From an uncultured Actinomycetes bacterium (GTDB taxonomy: Bacteria > Actinomycetota > Acidimicrobiia > Acidimicrobiales > Microtrichaceae), in NCBI GenBank assembly GCA_903930035.1, contig CAIYXG010000164.1:1-6135 (forward strand): DNA of 6,135 nt. Direction: 5' to 3'. Every line of letters starts with the position of its first letter. Position 1 is the first letter of the stretch. Of this stretch, positions 6,081 to 6,135 are shown piece by piece. The position numbers and the translations under genes are program-made. The notes beneath the pieces were generated by a model. That model was given only the letters and a program-made list of their open reading frames with translations, was not told where the DNA came from and did no database searches.

Positions 6081-6135
6081 AGCCCCCTGTCAGAATCGAA
6101 CTGACGACCTTTTCCTTACCATGGAAACGCTCTGC
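6081..6135 (-). tRNA. tRNA-Thr (anticodon GGT), 5' end cut by window edge
   Basis: The 3' 55 bases are present: 3' strand of the D stem (GAGC), anticodon stem TTTCC/GGAAA around ATGGTAA (anticodon GGT at 6118-6120, reading ACC/ACU), variable loop AGGTC, T arm GTCAG-TTCGATT-CTGAC, 3' acceptor strand AGGGGGC and T73. No CCA is encoded. The 5' acceptor strand and the start of the D arm lie beyond the right edge. It lies 58 bases before tRNA-Met and is probably on the same transcript. Confidence 0.92.

Overview
The window is a very GC-rich stretch of ribosomal and translation genes, all on the minus strand. The G/C-ending codon use, the actinobacterial-looking EF-Tu and ribosomal proteins and the use of GTG starts suggest a high-GC member of the Actinomycetota. 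A lineage such as Acidimicrobiia is possible, but the sequence alone does not settle it.

In transcription order (right to left) it holds: tRNA-Thr(GGT), cut by the right edge; tRNA-Met(CAT); tuf (EF-Tu); a 564-residue gene with a formyltransferase-like N-terminal half and a GINT1/GH43-like C-terminal half; rpsJ (S10); a 267-base non-coding gap full of hairpins; then the tightly packed rplC (L3), rplD (L4), rplW (L23) and rplB (L2). rplB is cut by the left edge. rplC to rplB overlap by a few bases or lie 3 bases apart, as expected for a translationally coupled S10 operon.

Three things depart from the usual str-S10 layout. First, tRNA genes rather than fusA lie directly upstream of tuf, which recalls the tRNA-tufB arrangement. 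Second, a gene with no obvious role in translation sits between tuf and rpsJ. It is set off by a 13-bp hairpin upstream and a short hairpin with a U-rich tail downstream, and it may start on a leaderless GTG. Third, rpsJ is separated from rplC by a gap that begins with an intrinsic-terminator-like hairpin plus U-rich tail and continues with at least five more hairpins. This is the best candidate in the window for an undescribed regulatory RNA, possibly controlling the large-subunit genes downstream.

tuf and rpsJ also share an identical 15-base ribosome-binding segment at the same distance from their ATG codons. The strong calls are the protein and tRNA genes. The promoters, terminators and RNA switch ideas are inferences from reading the bases by eye, without folding or homology searches.
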